Source: Lantana camara
Taxonomy: Eukaryota > Streptophyta > Magnoliopsida > Lamiales > Verbenaceae
Length of the DNA: 64,000 nucleotides
Direction: 5' to 3'
NCBI GenBank assembly: GCA_037501455.1
Contig: CM074863.1
Span: forward strand, 55,595,501 to 55,659,500
The notes under the pieces were generated by a model that was given only the letters and a program-made list of their open reading frames with translations, ran no database searches and had not been told where the DNA came from. This document shows positions 61,407 to 64,000 of this stretch, piece by piece; position 1 is the stretch's first letter; the number at the start of each line of letters is the position of its first letter. A program made the translations under genes and the position numbers.

Positions 61407-61687
61407 GGGGATTCTGTATCCATTTCATCCTTTACGTAAACATATCTTCAGAGCACATTTTGCAGAAAAACACTTTGCAAAGCAAATTCTAAGCATTCGC
61501 AATTCTCTTCCAAGTTTTTCTAGAAAACTCAAGGTAACCTCCGGTGAAATCTTCTAACTTTGCTAACCTTAGAATCAGATTAGGATTTAGTAATTCCTCA
61601 AGCTCCACCTCCTCTAGAAATCCCAAATTCTTCTGAACATCCCTCACTTCCAAAATCCTCGTATCCCTTCCAGATTCCACAATAGCC

Positions 61688-62055
61688 ATGGCCGAAGATC
61701 ATGTAGAAGAATTTACCCGCGAGGTTGAGGAGATGGCTACCCAGAGTTCATCTCCTCCAAGTTCCCCTAGGGACGAGGAGTTGGACGCGGCCGTTATGGC
61801 CATGGATGAAAGAAACCCAGATGCGGTTGAACATATATTTGAAGAGATGGACATGGTGATGGAAGCGGAGAGGCAAGGAGAGGTATTACCGCTGACAGAA
61901 AGTGTGACCCATCCTCACCGCCATGCCGTGACCGTGGCCGTTGCGGCCCCGACCCCCGAATTTGAGGGAGAAGCGGGGCCCTCCGAAAGAGCCCATGCCA
62001 GGGGCAAAAGAAAGAAGTCCCAGAGGCCCAAAAAGGCTAAGAAGACCAAAGGGTC
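61688..62055 (+). CDS. Truncated ORF of unknown function, probably transposon-derived
   Basis: Begins with ATG in good context (GCCATGGCC) downstream of a TATA box. About 123 codons are native: an acidic N-terminal half (EEFTREVEEMATQ, Ser/Pro stretch), AVMAMDERNPDAVEHIFEEM, then a basic Lys/Arg-rich end (KRKKSQRPKKAKKTKGS) that could be a nuclear-localisation signal. LTR M interrupts it at 62056, and the frame continues only 15 codons into the LTR. I do not recognise a domain. Similar Ser/Pro-acidic starts occur in plant transposon-borne ORFs, but that is weak inference. The remainder would lie beyond the window, after LTR M. Confidence 0.5.
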
Positions 62056-63955
62056 TGTGACACCCCGCTCGTTCGCACGTACAAGTTTGTACCACGTGTG
62101 AGTTTATTTTCCGTAATTGTATTTATTTTCATTTATATTTGATGCATTCTTATTTATTTCTAATTGTTCTCTTATATGAATTATTTGAAATAATATGAAA
62201 TATGTGATTTAAATGTCAAGAATATGCCCGAATTTAGATTATGATGTGAATTCTTGTAAATTATGAATTTATGATACGTGAATTTTATTCCCGAGCATAC
62301 TAATTTCGTGAATTATGTGAAATACGTGATTTAAGGATGTAATTGCATGCTTTTAAAATATGTGGACTTAATTGGAAATTCGAATTTGGACCTATTTGCA
62401 ACTTTTTGAAAGTTTTGGACTCATTTGAAAATTAAGTCATTTTAGTACATGTGTGCACGTTTTAATTTATATCGTGAGCTACGGCACTCGGATTCGAGCC
62501 CCGTCTTCGACGTTCAACTCCTTTCGACGACCCGGACGCAATGGAACAAGTTTCGTAATTTTTCGATGTCGTTTCGACCCCCGACGGAGCAGATTTCAGC
62601 CACTCGTACCTTGAAACACACCTATGGCCTACGTTTGAGCTAGGAGACCTAATCCCCATCATTTTCTTGACTTTTTACAACCTAATCTCTCTCTCTTCCT
62701 CCCATACTGCTGCTGCACGAATTTCCCCAAGAAAGAGGTAAGGAAAGAAGCTCCAAAAAGGGAAAAAGAAGAGAACCTCCATTTTTATACCTTTTAAGCT
62801 CAAAAGCTTCCGATTCTTTGCTCCTTCTTCAAGATCAAGGTATGATTCCTAATCTTCATGTTCTTGTGATTATTTTGCCTTACATGAATCATATTTTACG
62901 TTAGAGAATCCATGATTATGCCATAGATGTTGAATAGTTAGGTTTTTATTCAAATTTTGAATACATGCTCCTATGTGTTTATCTTGACTTCTAAGCTAGA
63001 GAGTGAGTTCATTTATGCTTTTATATCTTGTTTCTTTACATGAAATTCATGGTAGTTGAGTGTATTAAATTATGCCATTAATGCTTTTGAATTTCATGAT
63101 GAAAATGAGTGGTTTTGGGGCTGAAATGGACTGCTACACGCTGCTTCTTCTTGTTGTTGCTCATTTGGTGACTGAATTTTGATGTTTTAGCATAGGAAAT
63201 GCATGAGTTTTGGACCTGATATGTTGTACTATCTACTGCCCCTGCTGTGCTACGTTGTTGCCCTGTTTTATCCCTTTGTTTCAGTTGCATTTGGCCGAAT
63301 TTGTACATAAAATAAACTGCTGTCATGGCTCTTTGTTGCTGTCAGTTTTGCCGCTACTGCTGTGTTTGAATTATGGACTGAAATCTCTTCAGTTTTGCTG
63401 CTCTGTTACTGCTGCATCGTACCCTGCTTCATGCCTAAACTGCTGCTGCTTTTGTTGCCGAACTGGTGCTGCTGCGTGCTTGTATGTTTTGTCCATGAAA
63501 TGGTTTTAAAAAAAGGGATCCATGGCTGCTGCTTTTCCTTGATTTAATTGGTAGCTGCTGCTTGTTCTTTAATGTTAGATTGCATGTGCATGTGTGTGAG
63601 TGTACGTGAATGCTTTAATTCCTTTGCCAATTTATTTGTTTTCGTTTCATTTCCTTATTTCAAGCAAATGTGCATGTTACGTGTGGGTATGACTGCATAT
63701 AAATATTTGATGCATGGGTTGTGTGTGTGTTTTGTATGATATGTATATATATATGGCTAGGAGGTGTGCATGCATGGGTGTTGGTGTGTACGTGTGTGTT
63801 TGTCAATATATATATATATATAATTATAATGCATGAATTTGTGCATGTGGTTGCATGTGTACGTGAGTGTATATATATATATATATGTTATATTATATAT
63901 TAAATGTAATATAATGTGTGTTATATATGATATATATATGTATATAGTTGTATGC

Positions 63956-64000
<45 letters not shown>
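62056..64000 (+). mobile_element. LTR M, start of an element running off the window
   Basis: Starts TGTGACACCCCGCTCG. The first 1.5 kb parallels LTR J (shared stretch around 62936-63030 and 48660-48760). Donor-like TCAAG|GTATGA at 62840. A CTG/TGC-rich stretch (63120-63560) occupies the place where J has palindromes and gives spurious Cys/Leu-rich ORFs. The candidate left TSD is GGGTC (62051-62055); the right end is not in the window. Confidence 0.75.
63802..64000. repeat. TA/TG microsatellites at the window end
   Basis: Several (TA)n runs (near 63808, 63871 and 63958-64000) inside LTR M. The last one reaches the window edge, so its length is unknown. Confidence 0.9.

Noticed and set aside
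63120..63560. Cys/Leu-rich secreted peptide ORFs
   Set aside because: They arise from CTG/TGC-rich low-complexity DNA in LTR M.

Overview
The window looks like repeat-packed chromatin of a flowering plant, probably a eudicot. Intergenic DNA is AT-rich, spliceosomal introns have GT/AG borders, almost everything is LTR retrotransposon, and the one clear host gene is an F-box gene of the plant At4g00755 type. No bacterial or viral operon structure and no CRISPR or tRNA gene was seen. Family calls rest on motifs recognised by eye; no database search was run.

Layout. Bases 1-55244 are a nest of retroelements that can be unpacked with target-site duplications (TSDs). A (1-1736, minus) is a Tekay/Del-like element with a decayed gag, a primer-binding site (PBS) and an LTR fragment. 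B (1737-47811, minus) sits in A's LTR and has both LTRs, a PBS, a polypurine tract (PPT) and a small zinc-knuckle ORF. B's left LTR holds solo LTR C (3560-10928), which holds solo LTR D (4436-7904), and also solo LTR E (11018-14188). B's interior holds F (16627-23175), a complete CRM-like Ty3/gypsy element with TSD ATTAG. B's right LTR holds G (25200-46231, TSD GAACC), a rearranged element with two snap-back junctions. G contains solo LTR H (25681-29123) and copia element I (33069-43032, TSD CCCTG). LTR J (47812-52748) contains solo LTR K (49556-51331) and is fused head-on to an inverted LTR L (52749-55244).

Right part. 55245-56508 is gene-poor AT-rich DNA. 56509-59499 (minus) is a complete five-exon F-box gene with a MITE-like element in its last intron. 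60241-62055 holds two opposed LTR-like promoters and a truncated ORF. A further LTR (M) starts at 62056 and runs off the window into a TA microsatellite.

What is unusual. The noncoding parts of these elements are highly structured. (1) G's interior has a tandem array of 12 small hairpins with conserved loops and covarying stems. (2) Diverged LTR families share a hidden intron-like architecture: a donor about 0.5-1.1 kb from the LTR start, and an acceptor about 0.4-0.5 kb from the LTR end. A covarying hairpin before the acceptor holds the branch-point-like sequence in its 3' arm. (3) Several families carry, inside that putative intron, a cluster of short palindromes with family-specific arms around a GC core. 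(4) The copia element has its own hairpin arrays in an unusually long leader and almost no coding capacity, although its LTRs are nearly identical. The best reading is a community of mostly non-autonomous retrotransposons whose selected content is RNA or DNA structure rather than protein.
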